DNA of 64,000 bases from Halomonas sp. ML-15 (GCF_014779595.1 NZ_JACXZT010000017.1:55778-119777), one strand, 5' to 3'. Shown: positions 51,318-60,899, counted from the stretch's first letter. Numbers and translations are program-made. Notes: generated from the sequence alone by a model not told the origin.

Positions 51318-51485
51318 TCATGAATACTCGGGCTCATCCGGGAAACTTGGCTTCTTCGATCGCCAGTGCTCGAGTTTCCTTTCCCAGAGCCATCTACCAA
51401 AGAAAAACTCGGTTTTTTCTGCCATGGTGCCAATGGCAGCCACAGCGGGTGACTCGTATGCCTTTCGGCTATCGTTCCCCTGCAT
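51318..51485 (-). CDS. Lasso peptide precursor A3, aromatic core
   Basis: A 55-codon gene with AGGAGG before the ATG. The leader contains YESPAVAAIGTMAEKT, an exact match to YxxPx(L/V)xxxGxxxxxT. Cleavage after T-E gives a 29-residue core beginning FFFGRWLWE, so a Phe1-Glu9 ring is possible. The tail is basic then acidic and ends EPEYS, with the C-terminal Ser shared by A1 and A2. The core is rich in Trp and Phe, unlike the Gly-rich A1 and A2 cores. It lies between two HPr-like kinase genes. Leader, ribosome site and context support it; ring formation with Phe at position 1 is inference. Confidence 0.83.
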   Translation of the reverse strand: MQGNDSRKAYESPAVAAIGTMAEKTEFFFGRWLWERKLEHWRSKKPSFPDEPEYS

Positions 51486-51563
51486 GCCTAATCCTCCTGA
51501 TTATGGGTGACACAGAACGTGTTGATAACAAAATATCACCAACCGTTACACTATAAATCGCCC

Positions 51564-52601
51564 TTAGAAATTGTCAAAGCCCATTTCCTTCAATAGTGGC
51601 CCTAGCGAACTAGACACCCCATCAAGATCCCATGGCCGCCGATAGCGGTAGACCCTGATCTGTCCCGTCAGCACCTGGCAGGCAGCCATCATCTCCTCGG
51701 CCGCCTGGTAGGCACGACCGATTTCAGGGCGATAGATCGACTCGAGCAAGAGATACAGCGCCTCTGCCCCAGTCGCTTCCGAGAGCTTCGGCGGCTCATC
51801 AGGGTTCCCACGCTCGAGCACTACTAGCGCCTTGAGCGGTTCAGCACCAAGAGCAGCCTGGTGATCCAGCGCTAGATGATATTTATCCACGCGCATCAGG
51901 TCGCGCTGGGCATGCTGGGCATCGATGTCCAACGCAGCCAGGGTCTGCTTCCATAGCTTTACCTTTCGCGGGCCGGGATGCAGCAGTGGCAGAGATTCCT
52001 CGGGCTTGACGACAGCCACATCGTCGGTCACCAGGCCGCAGCCGTGATGGTGATGGAGCCAGGCACTCAGAGTGGACTTGCCAGCCCCTGACTCCCCCGT
52101 GAAGGCCCAGACCCCATTGGGGGCCTTGATGGCGCTGACGTGTAGTGGCAGCCACCGACACTGATGGGCCAGCACGCCAAATACCGTGCCCAGCAGATAT
52201 ACACGAATGTCAGACGCGGCAGCGGCATTATCCTTCGCGTCCGAGACGCGCCGATCCACCACTACTCGCCGCCCAGCTTCGATACGGTAGCGGGCAATGC
52301 CCTCGACCCATATCTGGCAGTGCTCCTTGCCTATCTGAAGCCACTGATTGACGTGCTTTCCCTCGTGTAGCGTAACGTCGACATGGTCGGCCACGATCTC
52401 GATGTCAGGCGAAGCACTGGGAGTGACTTTCACGAGCTCCGGTAGGGGAATCTGGGAAGCGATGTCGAAACCATAGGCATGGTAGTAATACCAAGTCGAC
52501 GGCGACTCCTTTTCTGTGCGTCGCTCATCCGGGAGACCAGGGAGCGCTTTATCCTCTGCCATTACGACGTCTTCACCGCCTTCATGGGCCGTGTCTTTCA
52601 T
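51564..52601 (-). CDS. HPr-kinase-like lasso peptide kinase C
   Basis: A 345-residue P-loop kinase, closely similar to kinase B. Walker A is GESGAGKST (residues 169-177), after LPLHVSAIKAPNGVWAFT; CGLVTDDVAVVKPEES follows. The first 30 residues are acidic and probably disordered. The start at 52601 (MKDTAHEGG) or 52616 fits; the open frame to 52751 enters the dehydrogenase gene. The gap to precursor A3 is 78 bp. It may be transcribed from the polysaccharide operon upstream. Three kinases with three Ser-ended precursors suggests dedicated pairs. Confidence 0.82.
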   Translation of the reverse strand: MKDTAHEGGEDVVMAEDKALPGLPDERRTEKESPSTWYYYHAYGFDIASQIPLPELVKVTPSASPDIEIVADHVDVTLHEGKHVNQWLQIGKEHCQIWVEGIARYRIEAGRRVVVDRRVSDAKDNAAAASDIRVYLLGTVFGVLAHQCRWLPLHVSAIKAPNGVWAFTGESGAGKSTLSAWLHHHHGCGLVTDDVAVVKPEESLPLLHPGPRKVKLWKQTLAALDIDAQHAQRDLMRVDKYHLALDHQAALGAEPLKALVVLERGNPDEPPKLSEATGAEALYLLLESIYRPEIGRAYQAAEEMMAACQVLTGQIRVYRYRRPWDLDGVSSSLGPLLKEMGFDNF

Positions 52602-52629
52602 CTCCCACCCTCTCATGCCTGCGGTATCA

Positions 52630-53907
52630 TCACAGGCGCAGATCAGCCTGGCCTTTAGGTAACAGATACTTAAGGTCGTACAACACATGCTCTGGCTTAC
52701 CCCAGGCGCGGATCGCCGACACCCCCAAGTCGCGGAACTCGCTGTGGGCAACGGCGAGAATCACCGCATCATAAGCACCGTCCTCGGGCACCTCGATAGG
52801 GCGTATCCCGTACTCGCACTCCGCCTCCTCCTTGCTGACATGCGGGTCGTAAACGTCTACCTGAATATCATATTCGCCAAGCTCGCTGAGAATATCGACC
52901 ACCCGGGTATTGCGCAGATCGGGGCAGTTCTCCTTGAACGTCAGCCCCATGACCAGCACGCGAGCCTTCTCGACGTGGATTCGGCTCTTGATCATCTGCT
53001 TGATCAGTTGGGATGCCACATAGGCTCCCATCCCATCATTGATACGCCGCCCCGAGAGGATCACTTCGGGGTGATAGCCAACTTGCTGGGCTTTGTGGGT
53101 CAGGTAGTAAGGATCGACACCGATGCAGTGCCCACCGACCAACCCGGGGCGGAACGGCAGGAAGTTCCACTTGGTACCGGCCGCCTCGAGGACTTCTTCG
53201 GTATCCAGTCCCAGGCGGTTGAAAATCATCGACAGCTCGTTGATCAAGGCGATATTGACGTCGCGCTGGGTGTTCTCGATCACCTTGGCGGCCTCAGCCA
53301 CGGCGATCGAGCTGGCCTTGTGCGTTCCCGCGGTGATCACCTTCTGATAGAGCGCGTCGACGAAGTCCGCCACCTCCGGCGTGGAGCCTGCGGTCACTTT
53401 CTTGATCGTGGTGACGCGGTGCTCCTTGTCACCCGGGTTGATACGCTCAGGGCTGTAGCCTGCAAAGAAGTCGCGATTATAAACCAGCCCAGAGAGTCGC
53501 TCGATAACAGGCACACAATCCTCTTCCGTCGCCCCGGGATAGACCGTCGACTCATAGATGACGATATCACCCTTGGCGACCACCTGGCCCAGGCTTTCGC
53601 TGGCCTTGATCAGCGGTGTCAGGTCGGGGCGCCGGCTGCTGTCGATGGGCGTAGGCACGGTGACGATATAGACGTTGCAGGCGCGCAAAGCCTCCAGCTC
53701 ACTCTCGAAACTCAACTGCGTCGACTGTGCCAGCAGCTCGGGCTCCACTTCGAGGGTTTGATCGATACCATCACGCAGCTCGCCAATGCGCTTGGCATTG
53801 ATGTCGAAGCCCACCGTCGGCAAGACCTTGCCGAACTCCACGGCCAGCGGCAATCCCACATAGCCTAGGCCAATGATCCCCAAACGAACGTTATCCATGC
53901 TCAGCAT
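52630..53907 (-). CDS. UDP-N-acetylhexosamine 6-dehydrogenase (TviB/WbpO-like)
   Basis: A 425-residue nucleotide-sugar dehydrogenase that oxidises C6 of a UDP-HexNAc to the uronic acid with two [21 protein letters not shown] binds [21 protein letters not shown] has the catalytic Cys. The [16 protein letters not shown] block favours TviB/WbpO over the UDP-glucose (Ugd) type. It is the last gene of the polysaccharide operon before kinase C and overlaps galE by 7 bp. It would provide an acidic sugar for the glycan. Confidence 0.88.
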   Translation of the reverse strand: MLSMDNVRLGIIGLGYVGLPLAVEFGKVLPTVGFDINAKRIGELRDGIDQTLEVEPELLAQSTQLSFESELEALRACNVYIVTVPTPIDSSRRPDLTPLIKASESLGQVVAKGDIVIYESTVYPGATEEDCVPVIERLSGLVYNRDFFAGYSPERINPGDKEHRVTTIKKVTAGSTPEVADFVDALYQKVITAGTHKASSIAVAEAAKVIENTQRDVNIALINELSMIFNRLGLDTEEVLEAAGTKWNFLPFRPGLVGGHCIGVDPYYLTHKAQQVGYHPEVILSGRRINDGMGAYVASQLIKQMIKSRIHVEKARVLVMGLTFKENCPDLRNTRVVDILSELGEYDIQVDVYDPHVSKEEAECEYGIRPIEVPEDGAYDAVILAVAHSEFRDLGVSAIRAWGKPEHVLYDLKYLLPKGQADLRL

Positions 53908-54959
53908 TTTGATGTCCCTTGTGATTTGACGTTTATCTCAGAGCGATATCCGTGAGGGTTCTGACGCTGCCAGCGCCAGGTGTCGGCAATCATGTCGTCC
54001 AGCCCTCGCTTGGCCCGCCATCCCAACTCCTGCTCAGCCTTCTGTGAATCCGCCCAGAACGCTGCCAGGTCGCCATCACGACGCGGTGCAAAATGGTAGG
54101 GAATCGGCCGCAGGCTGATGCGTTCGAATGCCTCGACCATCTGCAGCACTGATAATCCCTTGCCGGCTCCCAGGTTATAAATGTGCAGGCCGGCCTGCCC
54201 CAAGCGGTTGAGCGCCCCGACATGGCCCTCTGCAAGATCCATGACGTGCAAATAGTCCCGCACGCAGGTGCCGTCCTCGGTGGCGTAATCATTGCCGAAA
54301 ACGGTCAGCGCTTGCCTACGCCCCACCGCCACCTGGGCAATGAAGGGCAGCAGATTGTTGGGCACGCCCTGGGGATCCTCCCCCAAGCGTCCCGAGGGGT
54401 GTGCACCGATCGGGTTGAAGTAGCGCAGCAGCGATACGCTCCAGCGCCCGTCGGCATGCACCAGGTCCTCGAGGGTCTGTTCCACGATCGATTTCGAGGT
54501 GCCATAGGGGTTGGAGGTCCGTCCACGTGGCATGCTCTCCCGATATGGCACCGGCGCATCGGGTCCGTAGACCGTGGCCGATGAACTGAACACCAGCCGA
54601 AACACCCCGGCCGCGTGCATTGCCCGGCACAGGGTCAATGAGCCCCCCACATTGGTGTCGTAATAAGCCAGTGGCTGCTCGACGCTCTCACCGACGGCTT
54701 TCAAACCAGCGAAGTGGATCACTGCGTAGATGTCGTGGTCGCCGAAGAGCCGGTCGAGACAAGCGCGATCGCGCACATCCCCCTCGATGAAAACGAGCTC
54801 CCGACCAACGATCTCTTGCACCCGCCGCAATGACTCCCGGGAAGCATTGATCAGACTATCCAGCACTACGACCTCGTAGCCTGCTTCCAAAAGCACCAGT
54901 GCCGTATGCGAGCCGATATAGCCCGCACCACCGGTTACCAAGATCTTAGGTTTCTGCAT
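53901..54959 (-). CDS. galE: UDP-glucose/UDP-GlcNAc 4-epimerase
   Basis: A 352-residue extended [25 protein letters not shown] binds NAD; the catalytic set is SSSATVYG and [19 protein letters not shown] is typical of GalE. It converts the 4-OH of UDP-Glc/Gal or the GlcNAc/GalNAc pair, feeding the surface glycan with the dehydrogenase that follows. It starts 1 bp from the hydroxyacid dehydrogenase stop. Normal length. Confidence 0.93.
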   Translation of the reverse strand: MQKPKILVTGGAGYIGSHTALVLLEAGYEVVVLDSLINASRESLRRVQEIVGRELVFIEGDVRDRACLDRLFGDHDIYAVIHFAGLKAVGESVEQPLAYYDTNVGGSLTLCRAMHAAGVFRLVFSSSATVYGPDAPVPYRESMPRGRTSNPYGTSKSIVEQTLEDLVHADGRWSVSLLRYFNPIGAHPSGRLGEDPQGVPNNLLPFIAQVAVGRRQALTVFGNDYATEDGTCVRDYLHVMDLAEGHVGALNRLGQAGLHIYNLGAGKGLSVLQMVEAFERISLRPIPYHFAPRRDGDLAAFWADSQKAEQELGWRAKRGLDDMIADTWRWQRQNPHGYRSEINVKSQGTSKC

Positions 54960-54960
54960 A

Positions 54961-55938
54961 TTAATATCCGGCTTCGACGCTTACCGCTGTGACAAGGGGC
55001 TTGCCCTGCTGATAGGCACGCAGGTTATCGATCAACACATTGAGCGCCCGCTCCAGGTAGAACGGGGTCGTGCCTGACACATGCGGCGTGATCAGAAGGT
55101 CGCTGCGCTGCCACAGCGGCGACTCGGCAGGGAGTGGTTGCTGCTCGAATACATCCAGGGCGGCGCCTTTCAGCCTGCCGGCATCCAGTGCGCGCAGCAA
55201 CGCATCGCTCTTTACTACTCCGCCACGCGAGATATCGACCAATACCGCACCAGGGCGCAACTGGTTGAGTAATGCATCATTGACAAGGCCACACGTCGCC
55301 TCTGTCAGCGGCAGGCACACTACCAGAAAATCCGTGCGCCCCAGCTCGGGCCCAATATCCTCCAGGGCCACAACTCGGTCGACGTCAGCCAGGCTACGGG
55401 GGGTGCGCTGAGTGCCGACCACCTGCATATCGAACGCCTTGGCACGCCTGGCCAGGCACTGCCCGATATGCCCCAGCCCCAGCACCGTCAGCTGGCTGCC
55501 GGTCAGCTCACCCAACCAGCTCCGTTGCCACTTCGCCTGCCTTGCCTGGTCATGGAAGCGACCGAACTGCTTGGTGAAATAGAGCATGGCGCCAATGACG
55601 TACTCGCTCATCGGCGCACCGTGAACACCGCTACTCTTGGTCATCAAGATGGAAGACTTGTCGAAATCCATCGACCAGATCTTCTCGACGCCGGCGGAAA
55701 GAAAATGCAACCAGCGATACGAGGCCAGCCTTCGCAGCGCCTCGGGCAGCCACGGCAGGGTCGGCGTGATAACGATATCGATATCGGCATGCCACGGCAC
55801 CGTCGCGACGCTGTCGGCAAAGAGTATCTCAGCCTCTGGCAGTGCCTGCTGCAGGGTGCGTGATACTACGCCCTGCTGCTGGGCAAGCACCTCGGCTTTC
55901 TGGAGGTAGAGCACGCGTAGGATGGGCGCAGGAGACAT
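54961..55938 (-). CDS. D-2-hydroxyacid dehydrogenase
   Basis: A 325-residue NAD-dependent dehydrogenase of the phosphoglycerate/lactate type. [18 protein letters not shown] binds [22 protein letters not shown] and [14 protein letters not shown] follow; ITPHVSGTT has the catalytic His. The start at 55938 overlaps the aldolase stop (TGATG), though the frame is open far upstream. Together with the aldolase it may make a hydroxyacid precursor for a glycan substituent. That role is inferred from position. Confidence 0.88.
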   Translation of the reverse strand: MSPAPILRVLYLQKAEVLAQQQGVVSRTLQQALPEAEILFADSVATVPWHADIDIVITPTLPWLPEALRRLASYRWLHFLSAGVEKIWSMDFDKSSILMTKSSGVHGAPMSEYVIGAMLYFTKQFGRFHDQARQAKWQRSWLGELTGSQLTVLGLGHIGQCLARRAKAFDMQVVGTQRTPRSLADVDRVVALEDIGPELGRTDFLVVCLPLTEATCGLVNDALLNQLRPGAVLVDISRGGVVKSDALLRALDAGRLKGAALDVFEQQPLPAESPLWQRSDLLITPHVSGTTPFYLERALNVLIDNLRAYQQGKPLVTAVSVEAGY

Positions 55939-56771
55939 CACACCCCTCCCCGGCTTCCGAGGCGATAGGCGCAGTCGGCCAGCTCTCGCTGGTTGTCCAG
56001 CAACGCCGCCGTCTCGGCGCCACGCCAGTGCGACTCGGCCTGGCGCAGCTTGGCTATCTCGGCGGGAAAATCGAGCGTCTCGAGCAGGTCTGCAGAGGTC
56101 GCCGCTCCGGCATGAAACGCCCGCGACAGGATGACCCACTGCGACCCCAGCCGAACGTGCTCGCCGAGTACCGTTTCGGCGGGCAGCTCTCCCTGGCCAA
56201 TCCTTGCAATACCACCAATCCCCCACCTGACATCGGCTTGCGCAAGCAGCGCGGCAGCGGGGTCCAGCAGGCGCCCCGCCATGGGCTCGAACAAGAACCC
56301 AAGGCCCATGCTCAAGTAGAGATCGTTGAGCCCGATGTGGACTTCATCATGACCCGGTGTGAGCAGATCCAGCCAATCGGGCAAGCGCACCAGCGAGGCC
56401 GCCGTCTCGGCCAGGAAAGTCACGGGCACCCGGCCATTGACGGTATCCAGAAACCGACCGACCTCAGCGCGGGAAGAGAACATCGGCAGCATCAAGCGCT
56501 GCGCGCCATGGTCTAGCGCCCCCTCCACTTCCTCGCGGGTCGACGCATTGAGCGGATTCAGCCGCACCATTAGTTCTGCGCTCTTCAGCACCGCCGCGAC
56601 TGCGGCAATCTCTTCGAGGGAGTGGGCCGCCTTGTGGGTGTCCAGGTGCCCCTGCCTCTCCGCCTTGCCGAGCACTTCCTGATCCATGAAAATGCGCGCC
56701 ACGTCATGCTGCTCTATGAATGCGGCCACATCCGGGCTGGCGGTAATCATCATGAAGTTGAGCTGGCTCAT
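55938..56771 (-). CDS. HpcH/HpaI-type aldolase family protein
   Basis: A 277-residue TIM-barrel protein that looks like the aldolase/citrate lyase (HpcH/HpaI) family. VMVRLNP-type strands, GAQRLMLPMF and HIGLNDLYLSMGLGFLFEP fit the barrel with a metal- and pyruvate-binding site; a Glu (FLAETAAS) is in the usual place. Enzymes of this type add or remove pyruvate on aldehydes. It overlaps both neighbours by 4 bp or less within the glycan operon. Substrate unknown. Confidence 0.75.
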   Translation of the reverse strand: MSQLNFMMITASPDVAAFIEQHDVARIFMDQEVLGKAERQGHLDTHKAAHSLEEIAAVAAVLKSAELMVRLNPLNASTREEVEGALDHGAQRLMLPMFSSRAEVGRFLDTVNGRVPVTFLAETAASLVRLPDWLDLLTPGHDEVHIGLNDLYLSMGLGFLFEPMAGRLLDPAAALLAQADVRWGIGGIARIGQGELPAETVLGEHVRLGSQWVILSRAFHAGAATSADLLETLDFPAEIAKLRQAESHWRGAETAALLDNQRELADCAYRLGSRGGV

Positions 56772-57436
56772 CGCATGGCCTCCTCAACGTCGCTGTCCTT
56801 GGGCGGCTGCCCATTCAGCCGGTCGCGATAGGTGCGCCAGTTAAGTCCTGCCTCACCGTAAATCCCGCTGCCCATTACCACCACCTTGACCGTCAGCAGC
56901 AGGATCTTGATATCCAGTACCAGACTCCGCTTGTCGACATACTCGGCATCATGGGCCAGCTGCTGCAGCCAGCCCAGGCTGCGCCGCCCCCGCACCTGGG
57001 CAAGCCCGGTCAAGCCGGGGCGCACGCTGAAACGTTTCTTGTAGCCGGGCGGCACTACCTCGGTCTGCTCCATGAGCACAGGCCTGGGCCCGACAATGCT
57101 CATGTCGCCCTTGAGGATATTGATCAACTGCGGCAGCTCATCAAGACTCGTGGCACGGATAAACCGGCCTGCCCGTGTGATACGGGGATCGTGGCCGGCA
57201 CTGACCACCTTTTCCTGGTGCTGGTCAATGGTGTCGGGGGCCCGGTGCTGCATGGTCCGAAACTTGAAAATACTGAACGGGCGCTCCCCGCGGCCGGCTC
57301 GCTGCTGCATAAAGAACACCGGCCCCGGGCTATCCACCTTGATCCAAGCCGCCACCAAAATCAGCAGCGGGGATAGCAGGATCAGGCCAGCCGCACTGCC
57401 CAGTATATCTATCAGTCGTTTAACGCCATCCCTCAT
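56768..57436 (-). CDS. Initiating sugar-phosphate transferase (polyprenyl-P-linked)
   Basis: A 222-residue bacterial sugar transferase (PglC/WcaJ C-terminal type). One N-terminal membrane segment (SAAGLILLSPLLILVAAWI) precedes the catalytic block with FKFRTMQ, then RFIRATSLDELPQLINILKG and MSIVGPRPVL. It transfers the first sugar phosphate from UDP-sugar to undecaprenyl phosphate. It marks the lipid-linked oligosaccharide assembly start for this locus. It overlaps the GT4 gene by 4 bp. Confidence 0.93.
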   Translation of the reverse strand: MRDGVKRLIDILGSAAGLILLSPLLILVAAWIKVDSPGPVFFMQQRAGRGERPFSIFKFRTMQHRAPDTIDQHQEKVVSAGHDPRITRAGRFIRATSLDELPQLINILKGDMSIVGPRPVLMEQTEVVPPGYKKRFSVRPGLTGLAQVRGRRSLGWLQQLAHDAEYVDKRSLVLDIKILLLTVKVVVMGSGIYGEAGLNWRTYRDRLNGQPPKDSDVEEAMR

Positions 57437-58545
57437 GCCAACTCCATCGCCTCGAGAATCACCTTATTGACCTTTCGCACATCATAATGCCGCTCGACCA
57501 GCGCCCGGGATGCCTCGGCCATCTGCGGCACCAACGCCGGCTCCTCGACAAAACGCTTCATCGCCTCCAGCAGCGGTGCACTGGCGCGTGGCGCCACCAG
57601 GAAACCGTTCACGCCATCTTCCACCGTCTCGCGGCACCCTGGTGCGTCGCTGGTGATGATCGGCCGGCGCATACTCATCGCCTCGAGCACCGAGCGTGGT
57701 GTGCCCTCTCTATACGAGGGCAGTACGAAAACAGAGCACTTGGCAATCCACGGGCGCACGTCAGAGACGCCACCCACGAACTCCACGCAACCCTCACCCT
57801 TCCAGCGCTCAAGATCAGCCGAGGCACACGAGTGGGGCAAGCTGGGGTCATGGGGGCCCACTGCGATGAACCGAACGGCCGGCGCTTCGCTGCGCAGCTG
57901 ACGTGCCGCCTCGCAAAACTCAGCGACCCCCTTCTCGGTCAGCAGCCGACCGATGAACAGGAAGGTCAACTCCTCTTCGGGCAGTGGCGTGGCCTCGAAG
58001 CGATCCATATCCACTCCCGAGCCATAAGTACGCACCGCCTTGCTGGCATCACGCAGGATGCCGCGCTGTGTGAATTCCTGCTGGTCATCCGGGTTCTGGA
58101 AAAACACCTTGCGATTGCACGCGAGTCCCGCCCGATAGAGCAGCGATACGATCTTCTGCAAGCGGCGGTTCTTGGAGCTATCGGTAGTGAATACATGGCC
58201 GAGCCCAGTGATCATGGAGAAGATACGAGAGACACCCGCCGCCTTGGCCGCCAGGCTGCCGTACACCACCGGCTTGATGGTATAGCCAAATACCGCCTTC
58301 GGCTTCAGCCGTCGTATCAGTCGATAGAGCGACCACAGCGTCTTGATATCATGTACCGGGTTGATACCGGTACGCCCCATCTCGATGGGGTATATCTCAA
58401 TGCCTAGCTCTTCGACTTCCGGGAGATAGTCCGCTGTCGGCACCGCCGCGGCCACGGCCAGCCCCCGTGCCTGCATATCCTTGACCAGATCTCCACGGTT
58501 TGCGATCAAGGAGCGAGCGTTCCCTGCAATAATCAATAAATCCAC
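57433..58545 (-). CDS. GT4 glycosyltransferase (PglA/CapM-like)
   Basis: A 370-residue GT-B glycosyltransferase. The N-terminal domain has VFGYTIKPVVYGSLAAKAAG; the C-terminal GT4 domain has LFIGRLLTEKGVAEFCEAA and the donor site SYREGTPRSVLEAMSMRRPIIT (split here as two halves, Glu-x7-Glu). It probably adds the second sugar, as in PglA-type proteins next to PglC. Cytoplasmic face of the membrane. Confidence 0.87.
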   Translation of the reverse strand: MDLLIIAGNARSLIANRGDLVKDMQARGLAVAAAVPTADYLPEVEELGIEIYPIEMGRTGINPVHDIKTLWSLYRLIRRLKPKAVFGYTIKPVVYGSLAAKAAGVSRIFSMITGLGHVFTTDSSKNRRLQKIVSLLYRAGLACNRKVFFQNPDDQQEFTQRGILRDASKAVRTYGSGVDMDRFEATPLPEEELTFLFIGRLLTEKGVAEFCEAARQLRSEAPAVRFIAVGPHDPSLPHSCASADLERWKGEGCVEFVGGVSDVRPWIAKCSVFVLPSYREGTPRSVLEAMSMRRPIITSDAPGCRETVEDGVNGFLVAPRASAPLLEAMKRFVEEPALVPQMAEASRALVERHYDVRKVNKVILEAMELA

Positions 58546-58548
58546 GAA

Positions 58549-59790
58549 TCAGTGCCTTCTCAAACGGATGGATAATCTATCAAAAGAGGATGCCGCCAGC
58601 AGCGTACAGATGGCCAAGAACTTCGTTCGGTGCCTGATAGCCGTGCCAATATTGGTCACCCCAATGGCAAAAACGAAAATCAGGGCTCCCGCCATAAACA
58701 TCAGCGCCAGGCACTCCTCCTTGCGTTTAACCCGGCTCCAGCCCTTATAAAGCCGCCACGCAAGGAACATATACATGCCCGATGCCAACACTCCCATCAA
58801 TTGCCGCGGGCTGCGTAAATCCCAAGGGAAAGGTGAGAACGTGAAGTACGCAATCCGCATAGGGATCAACCACGGCTGCGTGTAGGGATTACCCCGCGCC
58901 ACAAAACTGGGATAAGCAGAGCCGCCACGCCCCTCACGCTGAAAGCGAGACTCGATTAGTTCATCTACGCCCCCATTCTCATCCTCCCCGCCGATGGTAA
59001 TCCCTTTAGCCAGATTGATGCCGCCACTTCCTACGACAATAAGCATGGCCACGCTGAACAACGCGACCGCCGAGAAGAACTTGCTCGCCACCTGACGCGT
59101 GGTCGCCCCGCCTTTGATCGACGACACCAGCGTTCTGAACGAGAAATAGCCCAGGTACAAGGCGATGCCCACCATTGCCCCAACCCACCCAGGGTGAATC
59201 ATCAGCGCCACGGCGAACATGGAGAATGCCGCAAAGATCCAGATCGTCCCTTTGCCAGACACCCAGTTCAAGAAGAAATAGACACCGAGCAAGAAGACGA
59301 CTATCGAAAACTCTTCCCGCAGTGCAATCACTGAGTTGAATGCTGCGAAAGGGAAAAGCGCAATGATGTAGGCACTGATGATCGCAGGCTTACGTCCCCA
59401 TAGCCGGTAAGCCATGATCCCGGTCAAGAAAACACCCAACAAGCCGGCAAAAAAATTCAATACTGGAAGGACAAAGTGGTTGTAGCCAAACGCTTTGAAA
59501 AAAACAGCGCCGATTGTACTATAAACGTATGAAGCACTGTAGTTAAACGTATTGAACAAACGATCCCAATCCAGCTGAGACCACTGATATGCCGTTCGAG
59601 TAAAGACGACAGCATCACCGTCTGCCCCGGGTGGGGAGAAGAACCCATAGTATTCGAGAAGCATCAGCAAACAGCGGAAAGCGAAGCCGATCATGATCGG
59701 CCATAGCAACCAGCGGTGCTTCATCGATACTATCAAACAGAAGACGAATGACAGCAAGAATACAAAAGTAACAAAAAGCGCCGGTATCAT
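58549..59790 (-). CDS. Wzy-like polysaccharide polymerase or oligosaccharide membrane protein
   Basis: A 413-residue protein with about 10 membrane helices and a periplasmic loop (about residues 262-310, with GGVDELIESRFQREG). Gene position between glycosyltransferases, and the hydrophobic profile, suggest a repeat-unit polymerase (Wzy); sequence identity among Wzy proteins is too low to be sure. The sequence gets less GC-rich from here on toward the right edge. Confidence 0.65.
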   Translation of the reverse strand: MIPALFVTFVFLLSFVFCLIVSMKHRWLLWPIMIGFAFRCLLMLLEYYGFFSPPGADGDAVVFTRTAYQWSQLDWDRLFNTFNYSASYVYSTIGAVFFKAFGYNHFVLPVLNFFAGLLGVFLTGIMAYRLWGRKPAIISAYIIALFPFAAFNSVIALREEFSIVVFLLGVYFFLNWVSGKGTIWIFAAFSMFAVALMIHPGWVGAMVGIALYLGYFSFRTLVSSIKGGATTRQVASKFFSAVALFSVAMLIVVGSGGINLAKGITIGGEDENGGVDELIESRFQREGRGGSAYPSFVARGNPYTQPWLIPMRIAYFTFSPFPWDLRSPRQLMGVLASGMYMFLAWRLYKGWSRVKRKEECLALMFMAGALIFVFAIGVTNIGTAIRHRTKFLAICTLLAASSFDRLSIRLRRH

Positions 59791-59816
59791 ATTTCTCTCA
59801 TCTACGGGGCCGACTA

Positions 59817-60896
59817 TCAGGCCGTAAGGGCGTCTTCATATAACGCAAGGTGCTTATCTGCTGAGGCTTTTATCAGATAATCGCCTGAATAGGCAAGCGC
59901 ATTGTGGGAGAATACTTCACGCAAGTGATGGTTATTTATCATCATCTCCAGCGCCTGCGAATAACTGCTTTCGGTCAACTCATCGACAACGATACCATTA
60001 CATACCTTGTGCACGATTTCCGAGCAACCACCAACATTGGTCACTACGACTGGCAGGCCGCTCAGGGTGGCTTCGATTTGAGCGATTGGCAGCCCTTCCC
60101 ATGCCGATGACATGACAAACACATCCGCAGCATACAGCAATTCATCGACATTGCTTACGTTACCAAGGAATTCAACGCGACCAGATATGCCTTTATCATC
60201 CGCCAACCGCGCTAGCTCCTCGCGCAGGGTGCCTTCGCCAGCGATTTTCAATCGGTACGTCTGATCTTCCAACCTGGCAAGTGACGCGATGAGTAGAGAT
60301 AGATTCTTTTGATCAGACAGGCGACCAACACTCAATAGGTTGACCTCTTCACCGTACTGCCCAACAACTCTTTGCTTCTTACGCACACGCTCCGGTGAAA
60401 CACCATTGTCAATTCTTACCACCTTCTTCCGAGAAACGCTTTCAAGCAATGTCTTGCAAGCCAAACAGATCCCGATGTATCTGGAAACCTTCAAGTCAAG
60501 AATCTTATAAAGCAACGCACTAGCACCAAGCTTTATGTTGTGGTGCGTATAGATGACTTTGGTGCTTTTGGAAAAAAGAGAAAAAATGGCAGCATAATAT
60601 AAGTGGCAATGCACGATATCCGGAGTAAATTCAGACACCGCCTTACGCATTGCTTTGACACCCAGCCAGGGTTTTCTACGCGCAGCGGCTCCGATGAAGC
60701 CGTACTCGATACCACTGTCGTCCAACTGCTTCAAGAATTCCGCTTCGAACCCACCATCTCGCCCGGCCTCGGAGGCGCGATCAAGAAAGAGAATGAATAC
60801 GCGATGTCCCGCCTTGACCATCTCTATGGAGAGGTCTCTTACATATATTTCAGCACCGCCTGCCGCCGCAGAAGATATGGCATGGAGAACTCTCAT
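59817..60896 (-). CDS. GT4 glycosyltransferase
   Basis: A 359-residue GT-B enzyme. It begins MRVLHAISSAAAGGAEIYV, typical of GT4; LLSVGRLSDQKNLSLLIASLA opens the second domain and SSAWEGLPIAQIEATLSGLPVV (in two halves) holds the donor-binding Glu residues. It adds a sugar to the lipid-linked glycan. It starts 4 bp after the sulfotransferase stop-side gap. AT-richer than the housekeeping region. Confidence 0.88.
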   Translation of the reverse strand: MRVLHAISSAAAGGAEIYVRDLSIEMVKAGHRVFILFLDRASEAGRDGGFEAEFLKQLDDSGIEYGFIGAAARRKPWLGVKAMRKAVSEFTPDIVHCHLYYAAIFSLFSKSTKVIYTHHNIKLGASALLYKILDLKVSRYIGICLACKTLLESVSRKKVVRIDNGVSPERVRKKQRVVGQYGEEVNLLSVGRLSDQKNLSLLIASLARLEDQTYRLKIAGEGTLREELARLADDKGISGRVEFLGNVSNVDELLYAADVFVMSSAWEGLPIAQIEATLSGLPVVVTNVGGCSEIVHKVCNGIVVDELTESSYSQALEMMINNHHLREVFSHNALAYSGDYLIKASADKHLALYEDALTA

Positions 60897-60899
60897 AAA

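Noticed and set aside
55939..56226. N-terminal extension of the hydroxyacid dehydrogenase to 56226
   Set aside because: The extension is Arg/Gly-rich read-through of the aldolase gene in another frame; the ATG at 55938 overlaps the aldolase stop in the usual TGATG manner.
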